Shown here in pieces: positions 23,101 through 33,711 of a stretch of DNA of 64,000 nt. The first letter of the stretch is position 1. Each line of letters starts with the position of its first letter. Made by a program: the position numbers and the translations under genes. Where the stretch lies: contig JAVHXO010000002.1 in NCBI GenBank assembly GCA_031119525.1, positions 120,407-184,406 on the forward strand, given 5' to 3'. The DNA is from Spiroplasma sp. Its GTDB lineage: Bacteria; Bacillota_I; Bacilli_A; Mycoplasmatales; VBWQ01. The notes beneath the pieces were generated by a model. That model was not told the DNA's origin, searched no databases, and saw only the letters and a list, made by a program, of their open reading frames with translations.

Positions 23101-25638
23101 TTATAAACCACATTTAGTTTGCATACCACAGTTATTACAAGTAAAACAACCTGATGATAAAACTAAAATTCCTTCTTTGCACATCTGGCATAAATCACCT
23201 AAATTGTTACCAATTTTTCGGTCTTGTCGATCACTTCTTCAACCTGGTTTAACTGGTTTAGCAATTTCTTCAAACTCCATTGCTAAAGTTTCTGTGAATC
23301 CTAATTGTGTTAGATCAACTTGTTCTTGTAGTTGTTGACTTTCATCATCAGATAATGATAATACTTGACTATCTCTCGAACCATCAACATATACTGTTCC
23401 GCCTTTAGCGCCACCAAGATATAAATTATGATAAATTTTTTCAACTTGTTTAACTGAATAACCTTTTGGTGCATTAACAGTTTTAGAAATTGAAGAATCA
23501 ACCCAACGCTGAATTATACATTGAACTTGTGCATGTTCTTCTGGTTTTAATTCCATTGCTGAAACAAAAATTTCTGGCAGTGTTTTTTCTTTATATTCTG
23601 GATGAAATTCTAATCACTCTTTAACAATGTTAGCTTTAACCTCCATAAATTTACCTAACCTGCCGCTTCTAAAATAAGAAAAAGCAAAGTATGGTTCTAA
23701 ACCAGTTGACACTCCAACCATTGTTCCAGTTGATCCAGTTGGTGCAACTGTTAATAGGTGTGAGTTGCGAATCCCGTATTTTAAAATCCCTTCACTAATA
23801 TCTTTTGGTAATGTTTTGATAAAACCAGTATTGATGAATGCTTCGCGACTTTCTAAAAATGGGAATGATCCTTTTTCTTGCGCTAAAGTAATTGAGGTGC
23901 GATAAGCACTAAGACAAATTGTTTCAAAAATTTTATCAGTTACTTGATTGGCTGCTTTTGAACCATATTTTAAATTAGCTCAAATTAATAAATCATGTAA
24001 TCCCATTACTCCTAAACCAATTCGTCTTTCACCAAGTGCTTGTTTTTTATTTTCTTCTAAGAAATAAGGTGTAGCGTCAATTACATTATCTTGTAATCTA
24101 ACACAAACACTAACAGTTTTACTTAGTTTGTTGTATAAAATTTCATTTGTTTCTTTATTAACAAAGTTAGCTAAATTAATTGCTGCTAAATTACAAACTG
24201 AGTAGGGTGCTAATGGTTGTTCACCACAAGGATTTGTTGCTACAACTTTCATACCATATGCTTGGGCATTTGTCATTTGGTTGGCACGATCAATAAAGAA
24301 AATTCCTGGTTCAGCAGAATAAGTAGCGCAGAAATTAATTAAATCTCATAAGTCTGTTGCTTTAATTGTTTGATAAGTTTTAACTCGATAACCCATTTTT
24401 GCTCATTCATGAATGTCTCCAATTTTATTTCAGTTTTCTTCATATGCTTGTTTTTGAGTTACAGTATAATTATCTAAATCAGGGAATCTTAAATCTCAAT
24501 CACCATTATTAGTAACAACATCCATAAATTCATCAGAAATTGTTACTGAAATATTAGTACCAGTTAAAAAGTTTTTTCTTAAAACTTTTCATTCGCCTCC
24601 CAAAGTTAATTTTTGTTTAGCAGTTTCAACAATATTACCAGCAAATAAAGATTCATTATTTAAAATTGTTTGATAAGTTTCTTGTTCTTGATCAGTTAAT
24701 GGTTCAAATTTTAATTTTTTTCTTGCTTCTTCACGAACCAAACTTGATTTAGAGTTTTCTTTTAATCATAATAAAATTTTTGGATTTTGCATTTTTGAAA
24801 TAATAAATTCAATAATGTCAGGATGTCAGTCAGCAAGCATAATCATTTGTGCCCCTCGTCGAGAACCCCCTTGTTCAACTAAATGAGTTAATGTTGATAA
24901 ATCATTTAATCAAGAAACAACACCCGATGATTTACCGCCAACTGTTTTAGCAATTGTTCCTTTTGGTCTTAAAGTTGAGCCATTTGATCCAACACCACCA
25001 CCGCGTGACATAATTTCCATTACCTGTTGACGGTGGCTGGCAATCCCTTGTCGTGAATCACGAATAAAAGGCATAACAAAACAATTAAAAAATGTTACAT
25101 AAGAATCACTGCCAGCACCATATAGAACTCTTCCAGCAGGAACAATATTTAAATTTTTTAACTCATGATAAAAATTATTTAATTGTTCTTTCTCTTTTTC
25201 CTCTGTAAGTTCTTTACTAGCTAAATTTTTACTAACACGGTAAGCAATTTGTTCATAAAATAATTCTAATGGTTTTTCTAATTCATATTTTTGCTTATGA
25301 ACAACTCCGGCCTTACCAGATGTTTGAATTAAACTTGGATCAATTGCTGCTGCATAGTCATCTTCAATAGCAATTGAGTAAATATCATCTTTAACTTGTT
25401 CAATAATATGACCTATCGCTCGGGTTGGAAAAACTGGGTCTTCTTTAATTACAGTTATAACTAAATCTCCTGGTTTTAAACTAACTAAGCCTTTATCTTT
25501 TTGTGAGTAACGATCAAGCATTACCATTCTTGATACGCCATCATGTATTATATGATAGTCTTTTTCGATTGTTTTTAAATGAGGAAAATGATTTTTCAAG
25601 TCTTCATTTAGTGATTTAATTAATTGTTTTGAATACAT
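23101..25638 (-). CDS. nrdJ: Class II (adenosylcobalamin-type) ribonucleotide reductase
   Basis: An 845-aa single-chain reductase that makes deoxyribonucleotides. Catalytic features: FFNCFVMP (redox Cys), TNPCGEQPLAPYSVCNLAAIN with the thiyl-radical Cys, Glu and second redox Cys, and APTGSTGTMVGVSTGLEP. The C-terminus has the cysteine cluster MCKEGILVLSSGCFTCNNCG ending QTKCGL, typical of NrdJ and absent from NrdE. No NrdF/NrdI partner is near. Class II enzymes need adenosylcobalamin. It is alone on minus in a plus-strand arm, with AAAGG before ATG 25638, followed downstream (plus, divergent) by a deoxynucleoside kinase. Confidence 0.88.
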
Positions 25639-25780
25639 TTGTACTACCTTTCATTTTAAATATTTTGATAAGTAAAAAAATTGTAGCACAAAAAAGGGTT
25701 ACCTTTTAATTTTTAAATTACGATAAAGTTTATTTTATTTTATTAATTAAACCTAATAAGAAATAAAATGAAATATTTTT

Positions 25781-25809
25781 TTTCAATAAAAATTGCTAGA
25801 TGTTATACT
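25781..25809 (+). promoter_or_regulatory. Candidate promoter of the deoxynucleoside kinase gene
   Basis: TTTCAA (25781-25786), a 17-bp spacer, then TATACT (25804-25809), 37 bp before the start codon. The 25639-25845 spacer separates divergent nrdJ and this gene and holds no other feature I can see. Confidence 0.45.
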
Positions 25810-25845
25810 TTAAAAGTAGAAAAATTTTGGAAGGACAAAAAAAGT

Positions 25846-26448
25846 ATGAAAATTGTTTTATCTGGTGTTGTTGGAGTTGGGAAAAGTACAATTAGTGAGA
25901 AACTTGCTCAAAAATTAAATTTTAAAATCATGCAAGAGCCTGTTGCAACTAATCCTTATCTTGATGATTTTTATGCTAACCCAAAAGATTTTGCTTTTAA
26001 GATGCAGATTTTTATGTTAATGGCCAGAAGTAAACAACTAAAAGCAGCAATTAATGAAAAAAATGTTATTTTTGATCGTAGTATTTTAGAAGATCCAATT
26101 TTTGTTGAAGTTTTAAAAGCACAAAATAATATTAATGATGTTGATTATCAAGTTTATTATGATTTTTATCAGCATGTTGTTATTTCTTCTTTGTATTTTG
26201 ATCCTAAAATTAAGCCAGACTTAATTATTTATTTGAAGGTTACAACTGAAAATGCAATTAAAAGAATTAATCAAAGGGGTAGAGAATCAGAAAAACATGT
26301 TTCACCCAGTTATTGAAAATTATTAAATGAAAAATATGAAGATTGATATTTAAAGAATCGTAATAAATTACCATTTTTTGTTATTGATGCTAATAGTAAA
26401 AATCCTGATGAAATTGTTAATGAAATTTTAAAAAAAATTAAAAAATAA
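25846..26448 (+). CDS. Deoxynucleoside kinase (dAK/dGK family)
   Basis: A 200-aa kinase phosphorylating deoxynucleosides for salvage. P-loop LSGVVGVGKSTISEKLA, substrate motif IMQEPVATNPYLDDFY, NVIFDRSILEDPIF (DRS motif) and the lid region INQRGRESEK. I start at ATG 25846, after GGAAGGAC; the in-frame ATG 26 codons upstream precedes this site. It is divergent from nrdJ: two routes to dNTPs lie side by side. The exact base preference (dA, dG or dC) cannot be told. Confidence 0.9.
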
Positions 26449-26563
26449 AGTTATTACTTTTTAATTGTTTGTTTTGCTTTAATATAACATTTAAATAATT
26501 TTAGCGTATGATTAAAATATAATTATTTTATAGATAAAAAAACGAAAGGAATTTGGGGGAATT

Positions 26564-26986
26564 ATGAATAATTATGGTAGATCGGGGGCAATTTTAACAA
26601 TCATTGGTTCATTAATTATGTTAATTGCTAGTATTGTTTTAATAACAGGAAATGGCTTCCTATTAGTTTTAGCATTAGAACCAGGAGCATTTTATTTTTT
26701 AGTTGTTGCTGCCATTATTCTTAGTATTGTTAACATTGTTTTATCAGGATTATTTTTATCAGGTAGAACAAATTTATTTAAAATTTCTGGAATTCTTGCA
26801 ATTGTTTCAGTGGTTTTTGCTTGAATAGCTTGATTCTTTCCATTAGTAATTTTATTAGTTAGTGGAATTTTATTCTTATTTAATAATCAAGAGCATATTA
26901 AAGAAGAAAATGTTATTGTTGGCACTAAAGAGGAAACAATTAAAACAACTATTAATGATACAGCAGAATTAGAAGTTCAAAGTTAA
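26564..26986 (+). CDS. Small membrane protein with four TM segments, unknown
   Basis: 140 aa: four hydrophobic helices (about residues 8-30, 45-68, 75-95 and 96-112) followed by an acidic/Thr-rich tail (KEENVIVGTKEETIKTT) that is probably cytoplasmic. Trp residues encoded by TGA lie in the AWIAWFFP segment. GGGGGAATT precedes the ATG. No function is recognised. It stands alone and has its own terminator (27015-27045). Confidence 0.8.
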
Positions 26987-27014
26987 TTAGTTAATATTGT
27001 CACGATAAAGCTTT

Positions 27015-27045
27015 AAATTCACTTTTCACAAGTGAATTTTTAATT
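27015..27045 (+). terminator. Intrinsic terminator
   Basis: AAATTCACTT (27015-27024) and AAGTGAATTT (27030-27039) with a 5-nt loop and trailing Ts, after the 140-aa membrane protein gene. Confidence 0.8.
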
Positions 27046-27076
27046 CTTTATTTTCTGGAATTTTTTACTTATTTTC

Positions 27077-27105
27077 TTTACTAAAATTGAAATTAATTAT
27101 ATAAT
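27077..27105 (+). promoter_or_regulatory. Candidate promoter of rpsF-ssb-rpsR
   Basis: TTTACT (27077-27082), 17-bp spacer, TATAAT (27100-27105), giving a leader of about 90 nt before rpsF. Confidence 0.5.
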
Positions 27106-27158
27106 AATTAAACGAGTTAATTATTAATATTAAATAAAAAGTAAATATATTTGATTAG

Positions 27159-27193
27159 CTCCTTGCTCGTAAGAGCCATAAGCCCAAAAGGAG
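27159..27193 (+). promoter_or_regulatory. Leader RNA hairpin covering the rpsF ribosome binding site
   Basis: CTCCTT (27159-27164) can pair with the Shine-Dalgarno AAGGAG (27188-27193). Inside it GCTC-GTAA-GAGC (27165-27176) forms a GNRA-type tetraloop hairpin, leaving an asymmetric bulge CATAAGCCCAA. In many bacteria the rpsF leader is bound by the S6:S18 complex for autoregulation. This structure is in the right place but I do not see the usual CCG bulge. Confidence 0.55.
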
Positions 27194-27201
27194 GTTTTCT
27201 C

Positions 27202-27756
27202 ATGGTAGAAACTAAGTTCAGCAATTATGAAATTATGTACATTGTTGATGATCAAAACCCAGAAAAAGCAAACTCTCTTAAGAAAGAGTTTCTTGAAATC
27301 TTAACTAAGGATGATGGTAAGCTTGTTAAAGAAGAAAATTTTATTCAACAATTTGCTTACAAAATCAATCATAAGGTTAAAGGACATTATTTTGTTTTAC
27401 AATTAAAAACAACATCAAAAAATATTGATGATTTTAGTAGAATTTTTTCAATTAAACAAAAACAAGGTGAAGTAGTTAGAAAATTAATTATTAATTTAGA
27501 TGATGAAAAAATTAACACCTTCAAAGTAAGAAAAGAAAGTCCTAAAAAACCCGAATTTAATCGTGATTCAAAATTTAGATCTTACGATCCTAATAAAGGT
27601 GATTTTAAAGGTAATCGTGACTTTAAAGCTAATAAAGACTTTAAAGACACAAAACAATTTGTTGGAACAACAACTAAAAGTAATAAAGCAGAAGAAACAC
27701 AAATTACTTCAGAAACTAAAGAAGTTAAAAAACCAAATAGTTCAGAAACAAAATAG
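27202..27756 (+). CDS. rpsF: 30S ribosomal protein S6 with long C-terminal extension
   Basis: 184 aa, versus about 95-100 for typical S6. The S6 core is residues 1-105, beginning YEIMYIVDDQNPEKANSLKK, with HKVKGHYFVLQLKT. The remainder is a charged, disordered extension containing near-repeats DFKGNRDF, KANKDFKDTK. The start ATG 27202 has a perfect AAGGAGGT seven bases upstream. It forms the standard rpsF-ssb-rpsR operon. Confidence 0.94.
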   Translation: MVETKFSNYEIMYIVDDQNPEKANSLKKEFLEILTKDDGKLVKEENFIQQFAYKINHKVKGHYFVLQLKTTSKNIDDFSRIFSIKQKQGEVVRKLIINLDDEKINTFKVRKESPKKPEFNRDSKFRSYDPNKGDFKGNRDFKANKDFKDTKQFVGTTTKSNKAEETQITSETKEVKKPNSSETK

Positions 27757-27779
27757 AAAATTACAAATAGGGGGCATTT

Positions 27780-28259
27780 ATGAATCATGTAACATTAGTT
27801 GGTAGAATTACTCGCAATTTAGTTTTGAGAGAAACTAATAGTGGTAAACATTATGTATTTTTTACAGTTGCAGTTAATGATGCTAACAATCAAGCAAACT
27901 TTATTAATTGTGTTGCTTGAAATCGTGTAGCTGAAAATATGACAAAATATGTTGGTAAAGGATCACTGGTTGCTGTGGGCGGTCGCCTAACATCAAGAAA
28001 AGATCAAAAAGACCAATATACTACAATTACGGAAGTTCAAGCAACTAACGTTAGTTTTTTAGATAATAAAAAGAGAGATTTTGAAAACGAAAATGTTAAT
28101 GATTTAGAACAGCCAAAAAATAATTTTCCAAAAAATTCTCAAGTAAATATTGATGAAGCATTCAAAAATGAAAATCAAAATTATGATACTGAAATTAGCT
28201 TTGTTAATAACAATAGTTTAGATTCTGATGATTCAGATGATGCTATTATTTGAGATTAG
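27780..28259 (+). CDS. ssb: Single-stranded DNA-binding protein
   Basis: A 159-aa OB-fold protein that coats single-stranded DNA in replication and repair. N-terminal MNHVTLVGRITRNLVLRET, then FINCVAWNRVAENMTKYVGK. A flexible acidic tail ends DDSDDAIIWD, a variant of the usual DDDIPF-like tip that recruits partner proteins; the penultimate Trp is TGA. It lies between rpsF and rpsR. Confidence 0.95.
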
Positions 28260-28288
28260 TTATTTAAGAATATTAAAAGGAGTAAAAA

Positions 28289-28513
28289 ATGAATAAGAAT
28301 CGAGTTCATTCAAGAAAAAAATATTGCTATATTACAAAAAACAATATTAAGTATATTGATTATAAAGATTTAGAATTATTAAAAAAATTCATGTCCAATA
28401 ATAATAAAATTTTACCTGCAAGAACAACAGGGACAAAACCTAAATATCAACGTCAAATTGCTACAGCAATTAAGCGTGCTCAAATTATGGCTTTGTTACC
28501 TTATTCTCGTTAA
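28289..28513 (+). CDS. rpsR: 30S ribosomal protein S18
   Basis: A 74-aa S18: [20 protein letters not shown], then [20 protein letters not shown] and [13 protein letters not shown] at the end. AAAGGAG precedes the ATG. It is the last gene of the rpsF-ssb-rpsR operon, followed by a terminator. S18 pairs with S6 on the platform of the small subunit. Confidence 0.97.
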   Translation: MNKNRVHSRKKYCYITKNNIKYIDYKDLELLKKFMSNNNKILPARTTGTKPKYQRQIATAIKRAQIMALLPYSR

Positions 28514-28536
28514 AATTAGTTAAGATATTGAAAATC

Positions 28537-28568
28537 AAAAAACAGTTATGTTATAACTGTTTTTTTTG
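28537..28568 (+). terminator. Intrinsic terminator of the rpsF operon
   Basis: AACAGTTAT/ATAACTGTT stem with GTT loop (28541-28561) between an A-run and eight Ts. Confidence 0.88.
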
Positions 28569-28603
28569 TTTTTTTTATTACTTTAATTTTTTTTAGTTGT
28601 TTT

Positions 28604-28723
28604 AGTGTTGGTGCTGTTGTTATTGATGAAAATGGTAATGTTTTGGGTAAAGGTTACAACAAAAAAGAAAAAGAAAATTTCAAGTTGTGTCATATTATCT
28701 ATCATATTATTTATACAATCTAA
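28604..28723 (+). pseudogene. Remnant resembling a nucleoside/tRNA-adenosine deaminase
   Basis: The in-frame stretch SVGAVVIDENGNVLGKGYNK then KEKENF matches the N-terminal strand-loop of CMP/dCMP or TadA-like deaminases (VGAVxVD..G.ViG.G.N). The following catalytic HAE and PCxxC motifs are absent: the frame runs into unrelated sequence and a stop. No start codon is present. It lies just after the rpsR terminator. It is short, so chance similarity is not excluded. Confidence 0.4.
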
Positions 28724-28817
28724 CTCAAGCTGTTATTGCCATAAATATTAGAATTAATGCTGTAATAGTACTGCTTGCTAAAATAAAAGTACTTAAAATA
28801 CTTAAACCTTGTTTCAT
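28707..28817 (-). CDS. Predicted 36-aa single-TM membrane peptide
   Basis: MKQGLSILSTFILASSTI followed by a hydrophobic stretch and an Arg/Lys end (WVRLYK, with a TGA Trp). An excellent AGGGGGTT ribosome binding site lies six bases before the ATG. It is on minus in a plus-strand region and overlaps the tail of the deaminase-like remnant. The strong ribosome site and clean TM pattern support a real small gene; function unknown. Confidence 0.5.
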
Positions 28818-28996
28818 TTTTAACCCCCTAAGTTAAAATGCTACTGTTTTTAATTAACCTTACTTTTTATTTACATTTAATACTTAAATTCCAATTCAGT
28901 AAACTTAATTAGATATTATGTTAATCTTTTAGTTATAGTATAATTAAAATAGTAAATTAGATAGCAATTCTATAGTAATAATTTAGGAAGTGTAAT

Positions 28997-30994
28997 GTGT
29001 TTAAATCCTTGCGTAATTATCATTTGATTATTATCATTTGATTAGCAGTTGAAATTTTAGTTGGCTTAACTTATTTTATTGTTAATATTAACAATAAAAT
29101 TGATTTCGCTTCAGTTATTATTATTTTAACATTGGTAATTGGGAATTTTTTAATTATTTGTCTTTATATCTTCCTTTTTAGTTTATGAGTTCGCAGGAGA
29201 TATATTAGTACTGCTGAAGTTCTTAAATTAAACAATACTCAAGCTTTAACTTTTGGTAGTGTTGGCATGATTATTTTAGATTCTGATCAAAATATTATGT
29301 GAATTAGTGAATTTTTGGAAGATAAAAGTCTTGGTAAATTAGTTGGTAAATCATTATTTAGACTTTCAAAAGATTTTGAACAATTAACTAATAATAATGT
29401 TAATAAAATTACTTTAAAAATTGAAAATATGTTGTATGATGCAATTTATTTAACCCAAACAAGGACAATTTTATTGCAAGAAACAACAAGATATCATTTA
29501 TTATATGATAAATTGCAACGAGAAAAATTGGTTTTTGCTGTCATTAACATTGATAATTTTTATAATTCTTTACAAAAGTTACGAGTAGAAAATCAAATTA
29601 AGGTTGAAGCTTTTATTAAAACCGAGTTAAATAATTTTGCTGATCAATATTCAAGTTTATTGTTAGGTAATATTGAAGATGGTTATATTATTTTGCTTTA
29701 TCAAAGTGAGTTTGAAAAAGCAAAAATTGATAATTTTCCTTTAATTCAAAATGTTCGTGAAGGAGTTAAGAAGTTTAAAGCTGATATTACTTTATCAGCT
29801 GGATTTGCTTATGGTAATGCTGTTAGTAAAGATTTGTATGAATTAGCAATTGAAGCTAAGGAACTAGCAGTTTATCGTGGTGGTGATCAAGTTGTAATTC
29901 GTGAGTCTGGTGGTAACACAACATTTATTGGTGGAACAATTGAGGCAAAACAATCAGAATCAAAAATTAATATTCGAATGTTTGCCCAATCATTACTTAA
30001 TGAAATTAAATTAGCTGGTAATGTTTTAGTTATGGGCCATCGTGCTGCTGATTTTGATAGTATTTCATCAGGTGTTGCAATTGTTGAAATTGCTAAAAAT
30101 TTAAATCGTCAAGCACATTACATTGTTAATCAAAATGAACTTGATGAAAAAACAAAAGAAGTTTTGGATATTTTAGTCCCTGAATCTTATATTAATCGCA
30201 AGTTTATTAATAGTAAGCAAGCTTTGAAATTATTACAAAGTAATACTTTGTTAGTTATTGTTGATACTCACAATCCTGATCGGGTTGATAGTCCAGAAAT
30301 TTTAAATAAAGCAACAAAAATTATTGTTATTGATCACCATCGAGTTTCTGATGAAGTTATTTATAATACTGTTATTTCTTATATTGATGCTGGTACTTCG
30401 TCAACTGCTGAATCATTAGCTGAAATTATGTATTATAATGATTTTACTAATATTGAGAATGATTTTTTATGAAATTTAATGTTAGCAGGAATTTTAATTG
30501 ATACTAATAATTTTCAAGTTCGAACAACGCGCAGAACTTTTGAAGCTTGTGGTTTATTAATTGAATGGGGGGCTTCGATTTCAAAAGTTAAAGGATTATT
30601 AAAAGACAGTTTAAATGAATTAATTGGTAAATTTGCTTTAATTAGTAAAGCAAAAGAAATTAAAAAAGGTTTTTTAGCCACAGTTGGTGATGAAAATGAA
30701 GAATACCATACAACATTTTTAGCACAAATTTCAGAAATGTTGTTAGATTTAAAAGACTGTAAGGTTGCTTTTGCTATTGGTTATGATAAACAAAAACGGG
30801 CATGTTTATCAGCACGAAGTAATGGTGAAATTAATGTTCAAATTATTTGTGAAAGTTTAGGTGGTGGTGGTCACTTTAGTGCTGCTGCTGTCCAAAGTAG
30901 TAAACTTACAGTGGAAGAATTATATGAAAAATTAGTTGATTTAGTTGAGAAAGGGGTTTATCAAAGTGAAAGTAATACTCTTAAACGAAGTTAA
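28997..30994 (+). CDS. gdpP: Cyclic-di-AMP phosphodiesterase GdpP
   Basis: A 665-aa membrane-bound enzyme hydrolysing c-di-AMP. Two N-terminal TM helices (about residues 10-60) are followed by a PAS-like region, a degenerate GGDEF domain (INIDNFYNSLQK and AVYRGGDQVVI), then a DHH/DHHA1 module with VMGHRAADFDSISSG, VIVDTHNPDRVD, IVIDHHRVSD and GGGGHFSAAA. I start at GTG 28997, six bases after AGGAAG, which restores the TM region. The gene order gdpP-rplI-dnaB is the conserved firmicute order. It overlaps rplI by 29 bp. Confidence 0.94.
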
Positions 30995-31409
30995 AAACTT
31001 AGGTAAAGTTAATCAAATCGTGGAAGTTAGTGATGGTTATGCTAAAAATTACTTATTCCCTAATAATCTTGCAATTATTGCAAGTGAAGATGCTTTAGAG
31101 GTTAATAAAAAAATTAAAGCAAAAGAAAAAACTGTTGCGTTAGAAAAACTAAAGCATTATCAAAATATGAAAAAAGATTTAGAAAGTTTAATATTAGAAT
31201 TTTATTTACAAACTAATAAAAATAAAGTAGCTAATGCAATTTCAGCAAAACAAATTTGTGCTTATCTACATCATAATTATGGTATTGAACTTGATAAACA
31301 TAAATTTATTAATTTTCGACCAATTAAAACGATAGGTACTACTGAAATTATTGTTAAATTATATTCAGATGTCGTTGCAAAAATTAAAGTTAAAGTTAGT
31401 CCTAAATAA
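30966..31409 (+). CDS. rplI: 50S ribosomal protein L9
   Basis: 147 aa. The L9 N-domain is VKVILLNEVKNLGKVNQIVE then SDGYAKNYLFPNNLAI, followed by a long helix and a C-terminal domain. The start is GTG 30966 inside the end of gdpP, preceded by AAAGGGG. The overlap suggests translational coupling. Confidence 0.95.
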   Translation: MKVILLNEVKNLGKVNQIVEVSDGYAKNYLFPNNLAIIASEDALEVNKKIKAKEKTVALEKLKHYQNMKKDLESLILEFYLQTNKNKVANAISAKQICAYLHHNYGIELDKHKFINFRPIKTIGTTEIIVKLYSDVVAKIKVKVSPK

Positions 31410-31439
31410 CTAATGGAAAAGGATCGGGGAAATTAAGTC

Positions 31440-32789
31440 ATGACCGAAAATCAAGATCATATTAATGAAGTTGAAGTTAATATTTTAAGTGCTATGATTC
31501 AATCGCAACGAGCGTGTGAAACAGTATTGGAAATTTTAAAAGATGATGATTTTACTATTAAAGATAATCAATTAATTTTTAATACAATTGTTGATTTAGT
31601 TAAGAATAATGTTGGAGTTGATATTGCTACCATTAGTGACGCTTTAATTAAAAAAAGTCTTTTAAATAAAATTGGTGGTGTTAGCTACTTAACTAATATT
31701 ATTGCTAATTATGTTAGTGATGTTAATTTGAAAGAACATATTAATATTTTGATTGAAAGAACAACCAAACGACAATTATCACAAGCATTAAAAAAAATTA
31801 ATCAAGATTTACAGGGTGATAAAAAAATTGGTGATATTTTAAGTGCTGCTGAGAAAGAAATTATTGAAGTATCACAAGAAAGAAATAGTGAAGAATTAAA
31901 ACCAATTGCTTCAACGATTGATGATGTTGTTGAAAAAATTGAAAAACTACAAAAATCAAACCAAGCATTGACTGGTGTTACTTCAGGTATTAACAATCTT
32001 GATGCTTTAACTAGTGGTTTTCAAGCGGGTGATTTTATTATTTTAGCTGCGCGACCATCAATGGGTAAAACCGCATTAGCATTAAATTTTGCTTTAAATG
32101 CAGCTGAAAGTTTAAATTCTTTGAACCAAGCTGTATTAGTTTTTTCTTTGGAAATGCCAAAAGATCAATTAATAACTCGAATGATTTCTTGTCAAGGTAA
32201 TTTTGATGCTCATAAATTACGTAATAAATTTAAACTTACGCATGATGATTGAAGAAGACTTAGCACAACTGCAGAACAATTAAAACAAAAAACAATTATT
32301 ATTGATGATACACCTGGTTTAAGAATACTGGAACTTCAATCAAAAGTGAGAAAGTTAGTGCGAGAATATGATATTAAATTGGTTGTGATTGATTATTTAC
32401 AGTTATTAACTGGTTCAAGTAGTAGTGAATCAAGGCAACAAGAAGTATCAAATATTTCTCGGAGTTTAAAAATTTTAGCAAGGGAATTAAATATTCCGAT
32501 TATTTGTTTATCACAATTATCACGTTTAGTTGAAAGAAGAGAAGAAAAACGACCATTAATGTCAGACTTAAGAGAATCAGGGGCGATTGAACAAGATGCT
32601 GATTTAATTATGTTCTTATATCGTGATGATTATTATAAAGAAAAGAATACTGAGTTAGAAAATGCTAAAGAAACACAAGATAATCATATTGCTGAAATTA
32701 TTATTTCTAAACATCGTAATGGTCCAACGGGCAAAGTGTTTACTGTTTTTATTCCAAAATGGGGAAAATTTGAAAATTACCAAAATTAG
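31440..32789 (+). CDS. dnaB: Replicative DNA helicase (DnaB-type)
   Basis: A 449-aa hexameric helicase. N-terminal domain INEVEVNILSAMIQSQRACE; RecA-like domain with ILAARPSMGKTALALNFALN (Walker A), LVFSLEMPKDQLITRM, LVVIDYLQLLTG (Walker B), CLSQLSRLVERREEKRP, SDLRESGAIEQDADLI and KHRNGPTG. This is the B. subtilis dnaC equivalent. A GGGGAAATTAAGTC stretch precedes the ATG. Confidence 0.96.
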
Positions 32790-32884
32790 GAAATTAAATC
32801 ATGAGATTTTTTGCTTTTTTAAGTAAAACAAGTTATTATTAACAATATTATTAATTAAAATTAAAGGAGAAATAAATATATATA

Positions 32885-33694
32885 ATGAAAAAACTAATTG
32901 CTTTTTTTTCAGCAGTTGCATTTTTAGGAAGTTCAACTTTTGCAGTTAGTGCTTGTGGAGTTTCTAAAGGTCAATTAGTTAAACTTGAAATTAAAAATCC
33001 ACCCAAAAAAGCAGAAAGCAATCAAGATCCGCTTGTTGATTATGTTTATAATAAAAAATATTTTTATAATGAAGGAACTGCTAATTATCTTTTAGGACTT
33101 GCAGCACAATTGGCTAGTGACAAAATTTATTTTGATAATGGCAGTACGCTTAATAGCGATATTTGACAAGAATTTTATCGTTCAAAAGCATGACGAGAAG
33201 ATTATTTTTCAAGTTTTAATTATGACTTAACTGATGTTACTTTACCAAGTAATGAACAAGATTTTTCTTTTAAAGATAAAAATAATCAAGATTTTATTTA
33301 TCAAGTTAATGATAATGATGCAAGCGAAGATAATAATAAACTAAGAGTTTATTGATTTATTACTAGTTCTAATCCTTGAAGTGCAGAAACACCAGGCAAT
33401 TATAAACCAACAAAAAATAATATTACAATTCCAGAATTTTCTGAGTTTAATGATAAAGAAAAGCAAATAATTAGAACTGGGTGAGTACATTTTTATTTAT
33501 TAATTGGTACTTTTAGAATTGATTTTAGTGCTGAAATTAATTTTAATTTTAGTAAAATTACTGATAAAAATGATAGTCCGCTTGTTGTTTTACATTTGGA
33601 CACTTTTGCGAAACCATTCGGTGAAATTAAATTTGGTGAAGAGCAAGAAGTTGCTAAGAAAAAAATTGTTAATCTTAGTGTTGCAAAAACATAA
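32885..33694 (+). CDS. Spiroplasma-type lipoprotein, unknown function
   Basis: 269 aa. An N-terminal lipoprotein signal MKKLIAFFSAVAFLGSS is followed by a lipobox AVSAC (Cys24), so the mature protein is lipid-anchored on the outside. The remainder is polar with a WQEFYRSKAW-type stretch; several Trp are TGA. I recognise no domain. It sits between dnaB and rlmH with GGAG upstream and probably its own promoter. Confidence 0.82.
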
Positions 33695-33711
33695 TTAGCA
33701 GTAACAATAAA

